This document shows positions 10,007 to 17,216 of a DNA stretch of 61,409 nucleotides, in pieces. Source of the stretch: JAPLYB01 sp964500015. GTDB taxonomy: Archaea; Nanobdellota; Nanobdellia; Pacearchaeales; UBA284. The notes beneath the pieces were generated by a model that saw nothing but the letters and a program-made list of their open reading frames with translations, ran no database searches and was not told the origin of the DNA. The position numbers were made by a program, and so were the translations under genes. The stretch is from contig CAZCMN010000001.1 of the NCBI GenBank assembly GCA_964500015.1, positions 1-61,409 of the forward strand. The letters are read 5' to 3'. Each line of letters starts with the position of its first letter. Position 1 is the stretch's first letter.

Positions 10007-11257
10007 TTACAAGTTTAAGGAATCAGATAATATAGCAGAAACCCTCTCCATCAAATTTTCCGGCAAATCAACCCTTATCTCTCGAGTTCTACCATACCTT
10101 CCCTTACTGATAACCTTAGCATTAATCAAGCCGAGCATATCAAACTCGGCAATTATATCTGAAACTCTTCTTTGAGTTAAAACTTCAACATCTGTTTTTA
10201 AACAAAAATCTTTGTAAAGATTGTAAGCATCTCCTGTAAAAATTTGGCCCTCACTTGAAATTCTAGTCTTTTTATGGAGCTCTAATATAGATAATAAGAC
10301 TAATTGAAATTGTTTTGGTTGATTCTCAACAGCAATAAGAACTTTATCAGCTTCAATCTTATCTTTAGCCTTATCAATATAATCTAGATTTATTTTTTTC
10401 TTGTTCTCTCTTTCAACTAATTCTCCTGCAATTCTTAATAAATCTAAAGCCCGTCTAGCATCTCCATGATCCCTAGCAGCGTATGCTGCACATTTTTCAA
10501 TAACTCCATCTCCAACTACTCCTTGCTTAAAAGCCTCTCCAGACCGATTCCTTAAAATATCTTGTAATTGCAAGGCATTATATGTTGAGAAGAAAATTTC
10601 TTCTTCACTTAAAGAACTTTTAACTCTCGGGTCTAATGAATCTAAAAATTTTAAATCATTTGAAATGCCGACCAAAGAGATCTGGGTTTGGGTTAATTCT
10701 GTATTCAGTCTAGTAAAGTTATATAAGAACTCATCTCCAATTCTTTTGACTGCTTGATCAATTTCATCAAGAATAATAATTACAATTTGTTTCTTAGAAT
10801 CAACTAAATCCACAAATCTTTTATATAGCTGGTCTGTTGGCAAGCCAGTTGCAGGAACTTTTCCGCCAAGTTTTTTAATAAGTTCAGCTAAAATCCTATA
10901 TTCAGTATCTGCAACCTTCCTTAACTTGCAATTAATAAAAGGCATCAATAAACCAGTCCCCTCTTGTTCAGCTTTTTTAATCAATTGATTTTTTAAGTAC
11001 TGAATTACAAGAGTTTTTCCTGTTCCAGTCAAACCATATATAAATAAATTTGAAGGTCTTTCAAGTCTTAAGCAGGGTGCGAGAATAGGAGCAATCTGAT
11101 TTATCTGTTTTTCTCTATGAAAAATAGATTCAGGAGTATAATTAGACTGTAAAACAAGTTTATTTTTGAAGAGGGTATGTTTAATAAAAGCATTAAAAAT
11201 AGTATCTACGGCATTCCCTACCCGGTCTATTCTTCTTTTTTCATTACCTCTTATCAT
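10007..11257 (-). CDS. cdc6: Orc1/Cdc6 replication initiator
   Basis: 416-residue AAA+ ATPase that binds origin DNA and helps load the MCM helicase. Walker A is GLTGTGKT at 75-82, Walker B is IILDEID near 165, and a C-terminal winged-helix domain (about 320-410) contains QRRVSDIIAEFDMLGLI. It is the first gene of a probable cdc6-polB-polC operon and borders an AT-rich gap. In archaea orc1/cdc6 is commonly adjacent to the origin it recognises, which fits here. Confidence 0.92.
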   Translation of the reverse strand: MIRGNEKRRIDRVGNAVDTIFNAFIKHTLFKNKLVLQSNYTPESIFHREKQINQIAPILAPCLRLERPSNLFIYGLTGTGKTLVIQYLKNQLIKKAEQEGTGLLMPFINCKLRKVADTEYRILAELIKKLGGKVPATGLPTDQLYKRFVDLVDSKKQIVIIILDEIDQAVKRIGDEFLYNFTRLNTELTQTQISLVGISNDLKFLDSLDPRVKSSLSEEEIFFSTYNALQLQDILRNRSGEAFKQGVVGDGVIEKCAAYAARDHGDARRALDLLRIAGELVERENKKKINLDYIDKAKDKIEADKVLIAVENQPKQFQLVLLSILELHKKTRISSEGQIFTGDAYNLYKDFCLKTDVEVLTQRRVSDIIAEFDMLGLINAKVISKGRYGRTREIRVDLPENLMERVSAILSDSLNL

Positions 11258-11407
11258 CTAGCTAAAACAAAAATGAAATTTATAAATATTGTTGTCCTAA
11301 AGAAATTGGGTGGAGGGGTACGTTTCTCATGGAAAAATGATAACTTCTTTTTTTACTTAGCCTTTTTTCTTTTTTTTATCGAATATAAAAAAATCAAAAT
11401 GAGAAAT

Positions 11408-11494
11408 TAATAACTATACTAATATAATATAATATAATATAATATATATTATATAATATATATATATTTATAAATATAAAATAAAATAAAATAA
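11408..11494. repeat. AT-only tandem tract (TAATA-type repeat)
   Basis: Almost pure A/T sequence built from repeated TAATA units (about 11419-11445), then TATATA runs, then repeated AAAAT units. Candidate DNA-unwinding element of the origin. Short reading frames across it are not coding. Confidence 0.7.
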
Positions 11495-11654
11495 TCAATT
11501 TTCCTTTATAAATCTTAACTCCTTTTCCATATGCAATCATAGGGGGTATCAGAAACCTGGTTTTTTCTTGTTTTTTCATAAATTTTCTTTAATTTACTAT
11601 TTAAACCTAAAAAACAACAATCTACTTCAAATATACTATTTAAAGAGAGAAAAG

Positions 11655-11663
11655 TTTATAAAT
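11655..11663 (+). promoter_or_regulatory. TATA box of the PRC-barrel gene
   Basis: TTTATAAAT with a purine-rich AGAGAAAAG upstream (BRE-like position). The ATG is at 11712, so a leader of about 20-25 nt is expected. Confidence 0.5.
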
Positions 11664-11711
11664 TAAAAACATCTAACATTTAGATTAAATAAAAACATAT
11701 TAACTAAAAAA

Positions 11712-11969
11712 ATGGTGCTTGAAAAGAAACCTGTAAAAGAAATTGTTGGAAAGCTTGTTGTAACCAAAGAGGGTAAAAAAATTGGATTAGTAAAAGATAT
11801 TTCTTTCGAAGCAAGAAGTGGAGAACTTATTCACATACTTGTCGCTTCACCAACAGCTTATGGCGCTTCGCTTAATGTAGAGACAAAGGATGGAGGACTC
11901 TTAGTTCCTTATTCAGCAATAATGGCAATTGGAGACTTTGTAGTGATTAGCGAAGAAGACATGAGATAA
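11712..11969 (+). CDS. PRC-barrel domain protein
   Basis: 85 residues forming a single PRC-barrel (about 10-75): GKLVVTKEGKKIGLVKDISF, then ELIHILVA, then LLVPYSAIMAIGDFVVIS. Free-standing archaeal PRC-barrel proteins are common and are thought to bind RNA or proteins in RNA metabolism and, in some archaea, cell division (CdpB type). Which applies here cannot be read from sequence. It is the first plus-strand gene to the right of the putative origin. Confidence 0.8.
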   Translation: MVLEKKPVKEIVGKLVVTKEGKKIGLVKDISFEARSGELIHILVASPTAYGASLNVETKDGGLLVPYSAIMAIGDFVVISEEDMR

Positions 11970-12005
11970 AGATAAATTCTTTTTTCCTTTTAAATTCACA
12001 GAAAA

Positions 12006-12476
12006 ATGATAATCGGTTTAAACTTTGATAAGGCTTTAATTGAAAAAAATTTCAATAAAGATAAACAAAAAGTTGCTAAAATAGGAACAAAAACCGATCT
12101 TGTTTCAATTGATGAAGAAAAAGTAGAAATTCCAAATAAAAAAGCCCTAAGAATAAGCTTTTCTTTTGGAATTTCTTATGATCCTAACCTAGCTAAAATC
12201 TCCATGAATGGTTCAATCCTTTATTTAGAGAATCCTGATAAAATCTCTGAAATACTTGATTCATGGAAAAAAAAGAATCTTTCTCGAGAACTAAGAATCG
12301 AATTTTTAAATTATATCCTGCTAAAATGCAACTTAAAAGCACTCTCTTTAGAAGATGATTTTAATCTTCCACCCCATATTCCAATGCCTAAGTTTCAGCC
12401 AAAAAAAGATCAATCAATTGCAAATTCAAAAAATTCCAAAGACAAAGAGCCTGCAAAAACCGATTACGCTGGTTAA
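12006..12476 (+). CDS. Conserved archaeal hypothetical protein
   Basis: 156 residues. A predicted alpha/beta domain (1-115) is followed by a proline motif NLPPHIPMPKF (near 119-129) and a short charged low-complexity tail. The middle contains a beta-rich stretch (KALRISFSFGISYDPNL...ISMNGSILYL). The fold order is faintly reminiscent of SecB-like chaperones, but I cannot support that. It follows the PRC-barrel gene by 36 nt on the same strand and may share its transcript. Not recognised with confidence. Confidence 0.6.
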   Translation: MIIGLNFDKALIEKNFNKDKQKVAKIGTKTDLVSIDEEKVEIPNKKALRISFSFGISYDPNLAKISMNGSILYLENPDKISEILDSWKKKNLSRELRIEFLNYILLKCNLKALSLEDDFNLPPHIPMPKFQPKKDQSIANSKNSKDKEPAKTDYAG

Positions 12477-12579
12477 TTTTTCTTTCTTTTCTCCTTTTTC
12501 TTAATACAACACAACATAAACCTACAATCTCTCATATGCTATAAATTACTTCTATAAGGTTAATTTTCTTCTTTAAAAA

Positions 12580-13539
12580 TTAGAAAGGCACACAATTCTT
12601 CAAATAAAAATACTTTCCAGATGAAAAAACATTTTTTAAGCTGACCCTTAAGTCTTGTTGTTCTTTTGTCTTTCTCAGAGTATCGCAAAAATCACTTGAA
12701 CTTTCTAATTCAGGAACCCTATAATCTCCAAGAGTAAATTCAAGATCATATTTTTGTTCAGAAAAAGTAGAAAGAACTCCTCCTCCTGAAATGAAAAACT
12801 TTTCACTTCTCATTGCCCCATTTCCATCAAAAAATGTTAAGAGAATTGCAGCATTTCCCGGAAGTTTAGTAAAATACTCACATTTCTGAAACAAAGTCTG
12901 CAAGCTCTGAGTGTTTAATGCAATCACAATCGGAACATAAACTGGAGTAGGACACACATTTCCAGTATTAACTAATTTTCCGTTAACACAATTTTGTATT
13001 GTCTCCTTACTTCCATCATAACATATTTGAATGTTGTCTGAAAAACATGGACATATTTTACCCGTATTAATTAATCTTCCATTAATACAGTCTTGTGTTA
13101 CCAAAACACTCCCATCTTCGCAAGTTATAGTCATATTTCGAATACAAGGGCACACCTTTCCAGTATTACTCAATACACCATTCTCGCACAATTGAGTAAT
13201 AATCGCACTTCCACCCTCACACGAGATAGTTGTATTCGCGATGCACGGGCATATTTTTCCAGTATTAACTAAAATGCCATTATTACATTCCTGTGTTACA
13301 ATTATCTCTCCGTTACTGCACGATAAAGTAGTATCTATGGTACATTGTGGTTGTTTAGGTTCGTGATTAGATAAATCTACTTTAGAAATAACTTCTTGCC
13401 AAAATTCTTTTTGAAAAAGTTTCTCCCCAAATACCGAAACTCCAACAATCGCCAGTATAACCACAACTGCAATTACAATTAAATACCGCTTTTTCTTAAA
13501 TTTCTTCAGCGCATCACTTATCTCTCTCTTTTTTATCAT
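12580..13539 (-). CDS. Membrane-anchored surface protein with four Cys repeats
   Basis: 319 residues from the chosen ATG at 13539. A frame-open TTG at 13569 is less likely because it falls inside a strong hairpin. A cytoplasmic basic stretch precedes one transmembrane helix (about 19-37). Then come four repeats of about 33 residues, each with the pattern C-x(2-4)-T/I-x-C-x-(D/G)-G-x(4)-T/I-Q-x-C-x-N-G-x-L-x-NTGK-(I/V)-CPC, and a C-terminal domain of about 130 residues with two Cys. The repeats probably form disulphide-linked units outside the cell. Similar repeats are common in surface proteins of DPANN archaea and Patescibacteria. Partner unknown. Confidence 0.7.
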   Translation of the reverse strand: MIKKREISDALKKFKKKRYLIVIAVVVILAIVGVSVFGEKLFQKEFWQEVISKVDLSNHEPKQPQCTIDTTLSCSNGEIIVTQECNNGILVNTGKICPCIANTTISCEGGSAIITQLCENGVLSNTGKVCPCIRNMTITCEDGSVLVTQDCINGRLINTGKICPCFSDNIQICYDGSKETIQNCVNGKLVNTGNVCPTPVYVPIVIALNTQSLQTLFQKCEYFTKLPGNAAILLTFFDGNGAMRSEKFFISGGGVLSTFSEQKYDLEFTLGDYRVPELESSSDFCDTLRKTKEQQDLRVSLKNVFSSGKYFYLKNCVPF

Positions 13540-13562
13540 ATTCAAACGCTTTTTATTTTGGG

Positions 13563-13596
13563 CATGCAAAAAACAGCCCCTCGGTTTTTTAGCATG
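13563..13596 (-). terminator. Strong hairpin downstream of tRNA-Ser
   Basis: CATGC-AAAAAAC pairs with GTTTTTT-A-GCATG (12 bp, one bulge) around a 9-nt loop. On the minus strand it lies about 45-75 nt beyond the tRNA 3' end and just upstream of the Cys-repeat gene's ATG. It may end or process the tRNA transcript, or act as a leader hairpin. Confidence 0.4.
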
Positions 13597-13639
13597 TTGC
13601 TATCTTATTCCTCGAATTCTTACTTTTTATACCTTAGCA

Positions 13640-13734
13640 CGCCCAGACCAGGAATCGAACCTGGATATCCTTGCGGAAAGCAGTTCTCTTGTTTTCAGTT
13701 CGAGACTGCCGGAGTACCTTTGTCCCATCTGGGC
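13640..13734 (-). tRNA. tRNA-Ser(CGA) with 13-nt intron
   Basis: Acceptor stem GCCCAGA/TCTGGGC, T arm CCAGG-TTCGATT-CCTGG, D stem GGA/TCC and a long variable arm (TCC-GCAA-GGA) identify a class II tRNA. The discriminator is G73 (13640), which favours Ser over Leu. The anticodon stem GCAGT/ACTGC encloses a 20-nt loop: removing 13 nt (13686-13698) after position 37 leaves a standard 7-nt loop with anticodon CGA (complement at 13700-13702). The intron position is the canonical archaeal one. CCA is not encoded. A TATA-like ATTTAAG lies about 25 nt upstream. Confidence 0.88.
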
Positions 13735-13757
13735 ATAATTCTTTTAGAAATCAAAAC

Positions 13758-14051
13758 TTAAATAGATTCTCTTTTTGCTTCTTTTTCATAAGAAATAAGG
13801 TCATGCGCCTCTCTGCTTGTTTTTCCTTTAAACCTAAATTTAAAAAACTGGCAACAATAATTCCACGAGAACCTTGCTATTCCCTCTCGTTTAACTTGTT
13901 TTATATGCCCTAATTCGTGTTTTTTTATCATCTTTTTAGGATTTTTGTTTTTATAAAAAATAAATGGGTAGATGGTAATGGCCATTATCTGAAATCCATA
14001 AATGATATCTAAAATTTTCAACCATCTACAATTAAAAAATTCTTTAGTCAT
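13758..14051 (-). CDS. Small HExxH (zincin-like) protein
   Basis: 97 residues with a hydrophobic segment (about 15-32) followed by HELGHIKQ (near 45), a consensus HExxH zinc protease site. A third metal ligand is not obvious; Glu residues downstream (REAHD) are candidates. Small proteins of this type occur in archaea and phages. The tRNA-Ser TATA box overlaps its stop codon. Proteolytic activity is inferred only from the motif. Confidence 0.6.
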   Translation of the reverse strand: MTKEFFNCRWLKILDIIYGFQIMAITIYPFIFYKNKNPKKMIKKHELGHIKQVKREGIARFSWNYCCQFFKFRFKGKTSREAHDLISYEKEAKRESI

Positions 14052-14063
14052 TTTATAAATACC

Positions 14064-14270
14064 CTATCTAGTTAACATAGTTCTATGATAACGATCCAAC
14101 GCACAGTTATAATGGACTTGGTAAAAGAGCCTTTCGTTCCCATCTTTACAAAAGTATAAACTTGCCAGAGGAATGTCTCCCTGCTCGCCTATTGCACTCA
14201 TTTCGTCCCCCCAAATTTCAATTAGTCCTTCTTCTGAAAGCAATTCTTCATCTAATAAACCATTTGTCAT
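14064..14270 (-). CDS. Hypothetical protein
   Basis: 68 residues, acidic N-terminal half, no recognised domain. It sits 6 nt downstream of the phosphoesterase gene and 12 nt upstream of the HExxH gene on the same strand, so it is likely to be co-transcribed. The composition is globular. I do not recognise it. Confidence 0.5.
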   Translation of the reverse strand: MTNGLLDEELLSEEGLIEIWGDEMSAIGEQGDIPLASLYFCKDGNERLFYQVHYNCALDRYHRTMLTR

Positions 14271-14276
14271 TTTTGA

Positions 14277-14984
14277 TTAAATACTTTTCAATTTTTTTAA
14301 CTTCCCAAACTTATAAACCTTATCTCCTAAAACAAAAACCTCAAAATCCCTGATGTTTTTTAAAAAAGGGCTTAACAATCTTTTCTTTCTAATATCACTT
14401 CCCTCAACTAAATTAAAAAAACTAGGCATAACAATTAATTTCTTGCTTTGATATTTTCCTAATAAGAAACATTTATACTTCTCTTGTTTAACAGAATCAC
14501 TCAATGAAAGAGCAGGATGACCGTGTCCTATAATTAAAACTTTAATTTTTTTATCCAGGATATCTAAAATAATCTCATCTCCATGTAAAATAGCAATTTT
14601 ACCTAAAACAAGATAATCTTTTGTTTTCAAACCCCTTTTTTCAGCAATTTTACCTAAAATATTATCATGATTTCCCCTAATTATAACAAGTTCAGCTTGT
14701 TTTTTTATTAAATCAATTAATTCTAGAGAGTCTTTCCATTCTTGATTAGAAATTCTCGAAAATTCATGTTTTAAATCCCCATTAATCACAACAATTTTAG
14801 GTTTTAATCTTAATAATTCTAAAACTTCTTTTTTAATCTCCGAAAACATAGATTTTGGAATTAACATTCCAGAATTAATCAGGGCATCTTCATATCCTAA
14901 ATGAAAATCTCCAAAAACAAGTACCTTTTCCTTCTTAATCCATAAAGCTTTTCCTTTTATCTCAATTCCCTTAATAATTTGCAT
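14277..14984 (-). CDS. Calcineurin-like metallophosphoesterase (COG1407 type)
   Basis: 235 residues. Metal-binding motifs in order: FGDFHLGYED near 24-33, VINGDLKHE, IIRGNHDN, ILHGDE and IIGHGHPAL. This order matches the archaeal/bacterial phosphoesterases often encoded near Lhr-type helicases and thought to act in nucleic-acid repair or processing. An lhr gene lies 2.2 kb upstream on the same strand, consistent with that association although not adjacent. Substrate unknown. Confidence 0.8.
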   Translation of the reverse strand: MQIIKGIEIKGKALWIKKEKVLVFGDFHLGYEDALINSGMLIPKSMFSEIKKEVLELLRLKPKIVVINGDLKHEFSRISNQEWKDSLELIDLIKKQAELVIIRGNHDNILGKIAEKRGLKTKDYLVLGKIAILHGDEIILDILDKKIKVLIIGHGHPALSLSDSVKQEKYKCFLLGKYQSKKLIVMPSFFNLVEGSDIRKKRLLSPFLKNIRDFEVFVLGDKVYKFGKLKKLKSI

Positions 14985-15034
14985 AAAATCTAAAAGAAAA
15001 ATTACATAAAAAACTTTCTATTCTATTAAAATTA

Positions 15035-15442
15035 TTAATAAATCCACCAAACATGTCCCTCACTTAGACTTTTTTTAATTTTCTCCCTAACAACTCCAAA
15101 AAGAGGATATTCTGGAAAGTTATCCTCTCCATTTTGAACACTAACTTCTCCCCTTTCTTTGAGAATTCTTACTAAACCCTGCTCACTTTCTTTATCTAGT
15201 TCCATCTCTCCATCATGCTGTTTAAATCCCTCTTGACTTAAAGCAGTTCTTGTTTTTTCTAATTCTGCCCCAGTTTTTGGTTTCAGAAAAAAATAAAAAA
15301 CCGGTTCTCTTAAAAGTTTTCCTTTTCTTAAATGCCCAACTTCATAAAAACCATAACCAAAAATAAATTCTTGGGAGATAATTGCCCCATAGAAATATGG
15401 CTCAAAGTCTTCAGCCATATGAAATAACTCTAATTTAACCAT
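15035..15442 (-). CDS. Hypothetical protein
   Basis: 135 residues, mixed alpha/beta composition, no signal peptide. An aromatic N-terminal third (FEPYFYGAII, FIFGYGFYEVGHL) and an acidic second half are visible, ending in HVWWIY. No family recognised. It lies between the phosphoesterase and prs genes on the same strand. Confidence 0.55.
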   Translation of the reverse strand: MVKLELFHMAEDFEPYFYGAIISQEFIFGYGFYEVGHLRKGKLLREPVFYFFLKPKTGAELEKTRTALSQEGFKQHDGEMELDKESEQGLVRILKERGEVSVQNGEDNFPEYPLFGVVREKIKKSLSEGHVWWIY

Positions 15443-15502
15443 TTTCTTTAAACCTCTTTTTGTAATCTAAACAATCTTTAAAAGAATTATGGTGATAAAA
15501 GT

Positions 15503-16465
15503 TTAGTCAAATAACACACTTAAACTTTCTCCAACAGCTTCCCTATAGATTGCTTCAGCTAACAACTCAGTCAAAGGAATAACTTCAACATGCTCTTTAT
15601 TTTGCTCTGGAAAAGTATTTCCAACGAAGATTTTGTCAATTATCTTTAATTTTTCAAAACCCTCTGTAAAGATTCCATGAGTAGCATAAACACATACCTT
15701 CTTAGCTCCCTGTTTTTTAAGAACTTCAGTACATCTTACTAAAGTATTTCCAGAATCAATGATATCCTCTGCAATAAAAACATTTTTTCCCTGAACATTC
15801 CCAATTATTTTGAATTCATCAACTTCTCCTGCCTTAGGCCTATGTTTTGAACCAATCGCGATCTCGCTTTTAATGCCATATTTCTCTAATCTCTTTGCAA
15901 AAGCATAAGCTAATTTAACAGAGCCAGCATCTGTTGCAGCTAAAACAAGATTATCTAATAACTCTGGATGATTTTCTTTTAAATAACTTGCAACAACAGG
16001 AAAACTTCTTAGATTATCTAAAGAAATATTATAAAACCCCTGTATTTGATCAGCATGTAAGTCTATTGTAACAACCCTATTAGCATACATAGAAATGCAA
16101 TCAGCAATCATCTTAGCTGTTAAAGCAACTCTTGATTCATCTTTTCTATCTTGCCTAGAGTATAATAAACAAGGCAGAATAACAGTAATTTCTTGTGCTC
16201 CAGCATTTTTTAATGCTTCTAATGTGGCTAATAATTCAAAAAACCAAGTTTCAGGGTGTTTTCCAGAATCATGCAAAAAGAAACAAGTATGTTTTCTGAC
16301 ATTTTCCTCAATTTTTATCTTCTTTTCTTTATTTCTAAAGCTTTTGATATTCACCCTAATAAGTTTAACATGAATTTTTTTCTGCAAATAATTTAAAATT
16401 TCTTCAGCAATTGCCCAAGACTTGCTTTCAGGGTCAGCTAAAAGAATAATTTGATCATTAATCAT
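15503..16465 (-). CDS. prs: Ribose-phosphate pyrophosphokinase
   Basis: 320 residues. Makes PRPP from ribose 5-phosphate and ATP. Seen: the RQDRKDESR region in the N-terminal half, VTIDLHADQIQGF with the catalytic-loop neighbourhood, and the PRPP-binding loop EDIIDSGNTL near residue 222-231. The first acid of that loop is Glu where most families have Asp, a mild variation. PRPP feeds nucleotide and histidine/tryptophan synthesis and base salvage. In a lineage with few biosynthetic genes, salvage is the likely use. Confidence 0.9.
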   Translation of the reverse strand: MINDQIILLADPESKSWAIAEEILNYLQKKIHVKLIRVNIKSFRNKEKKIKIEENVRKHTCFFLHDSGKHPETWFFELLATLEALKNAGAQEITVILPCLLYSRQDRKDESRVALTAKMIADCISMYANRVVTIDLHADQIQGFYNISLDNLRSFPVVASYLKENHPELLDNLVLAATDAGSVKLAYAFAKRLEKYGIKSEIAIGSKHRPKAGEVDEFKIIGNVQGKNVFIAEDIIDSGNTLVRCTEVLKKQGAKKVCVYATHGIFTEGFEKLKIIDKIFVGNTFPEQNKEHVEVIPLTELLAEAIYREAVGESLSVLFD

Positions 16466-16523
16466 AAAAAATTAATTGTTCTCAAGTTTAAAAGGATTAT
16501 TATGAAATTTGACAAAGATTATT

Positions 16524-17195
16524 TTAAATTCTTGCTTCTAAATTAGCTATGGCTTTTACAAGTTCTCCAGGATTTCTAACATGTGCAGTTGGTTTTTCTG
16601 CAAGAAGAGCTGTTTCTGATTGATACCCCCAACTAACAGAGATAACTGGGACTTCAATAGAATGCGCAGCCCTTATATCTCTAACTTCATCTCCAACATA
16701 AACTAACCTATCTGGTGTCAATCTTTCTCTATTTAAGATTGATAACATCTTTGCCCCCTTTCCAAGAACCGGAACTCCAGCATAAACATGTCCTGAAAAA
16801 TGATCTGCCAAACCATTCCTATCTAAAAATAATCCAACATTTCTTGGAGAATTTGTGCTCATTATCCCAAACATATAGGAATTTTGTCTAGTTAACTCTT
16901 CAATAGCTTCATGTACTCCGGGATATGCTCTAAATTTATGAATCACTCGTCCCAATCGTTTTCTTCCCTCAGTAACTATTTTGGGTATTAACCACCAGGG
17001 AATGTTTAATTCTTTTCGAATATCACTTGGCCCTAATTCTCTTAATCTTCTTGCATCATCACGACTAATTCTTTTTAATTTAAGTTTTCTATACTTCTCA
17101 TTGAAGTAATCAATTACATCATTTGCAATACAAACAGAAACCTCAAATCCATTTGCTAATGGTCCATCAACATCAAACAAGACATAAAAACCCAT
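16524..17195 (-). CDS. HAD-superfamily phosphatase
   Basis: 223 residues. Motif I is FDVDGPLAN (nucleophile Asp8, acid/base Asp10), motif II STN, motif III the Lys of GKGAK, motif IV VGDEVRDIRAA. A helical cap lies between motifs I and II as in phosphoglycolate phosphatase-like enzymes. Its 58-nt separation from prs and same orientation suggest joint transcription. Substrate uncertain. Confidence 0.8.
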   Translation of the reverse strand: MGFYVLFDVDGPLANGFEVSVCIANDVIDYFNEKYRKLKLKRISRDDARRLRELGPSDIRKELNIPWWLIPKIVTEGRKRLGRVIHKFRAYPGVHEAIEELTRQNSYMFGIMSTNSPRNVGLFLDRNGLADHFSGHVYAGVPVLGKGAKMLSILNRERLTPDRLVYVGDEVRDIRAAHSIEVPVISVSWGYQSETALLAEKPTAHVRNPGELVKAIANLEARI

Positions 17196-17216
17196 TAAAC
17201 TAAATAAAAAACAAAG

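Larger units (their letters stand above)
11258..11711. other. Probable replication origin region
   Basis: A 454-bp gap between the divergent cdc6 and PRC-barrel genes. It holds a very AT-rich tract (11408-11494) that would melt easily, flanked by two G-rich elements of similar layout: GGGGTACGTTTCTCATGG (11315-11332) and GGGGTATCAGAAACCTGG (11543-11560). Both read GGGGTA, nine bases, TGG. They recall the G-string plus TTTC/GAAA features of archaeal ORB elements but do not match a published ORB consensus that I can recall exactly. Position beside cdc6 and the head-out gene orientation support an origin. Promoters for both neighbours must also lie here. Confidence 0.6.

Noticed and set aside
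11177..11579. Frames of 61-77 codons across the gap beside cdc6
   Set aside because: They run through AT-only repeats and overlap the cdc6 start; composition is not protein-like.
13558..13913. Plus-strand frames over the tRNA-Ser gene
   Set aside because: They read through the complement of the tRNA and its flanks and are explained by it.
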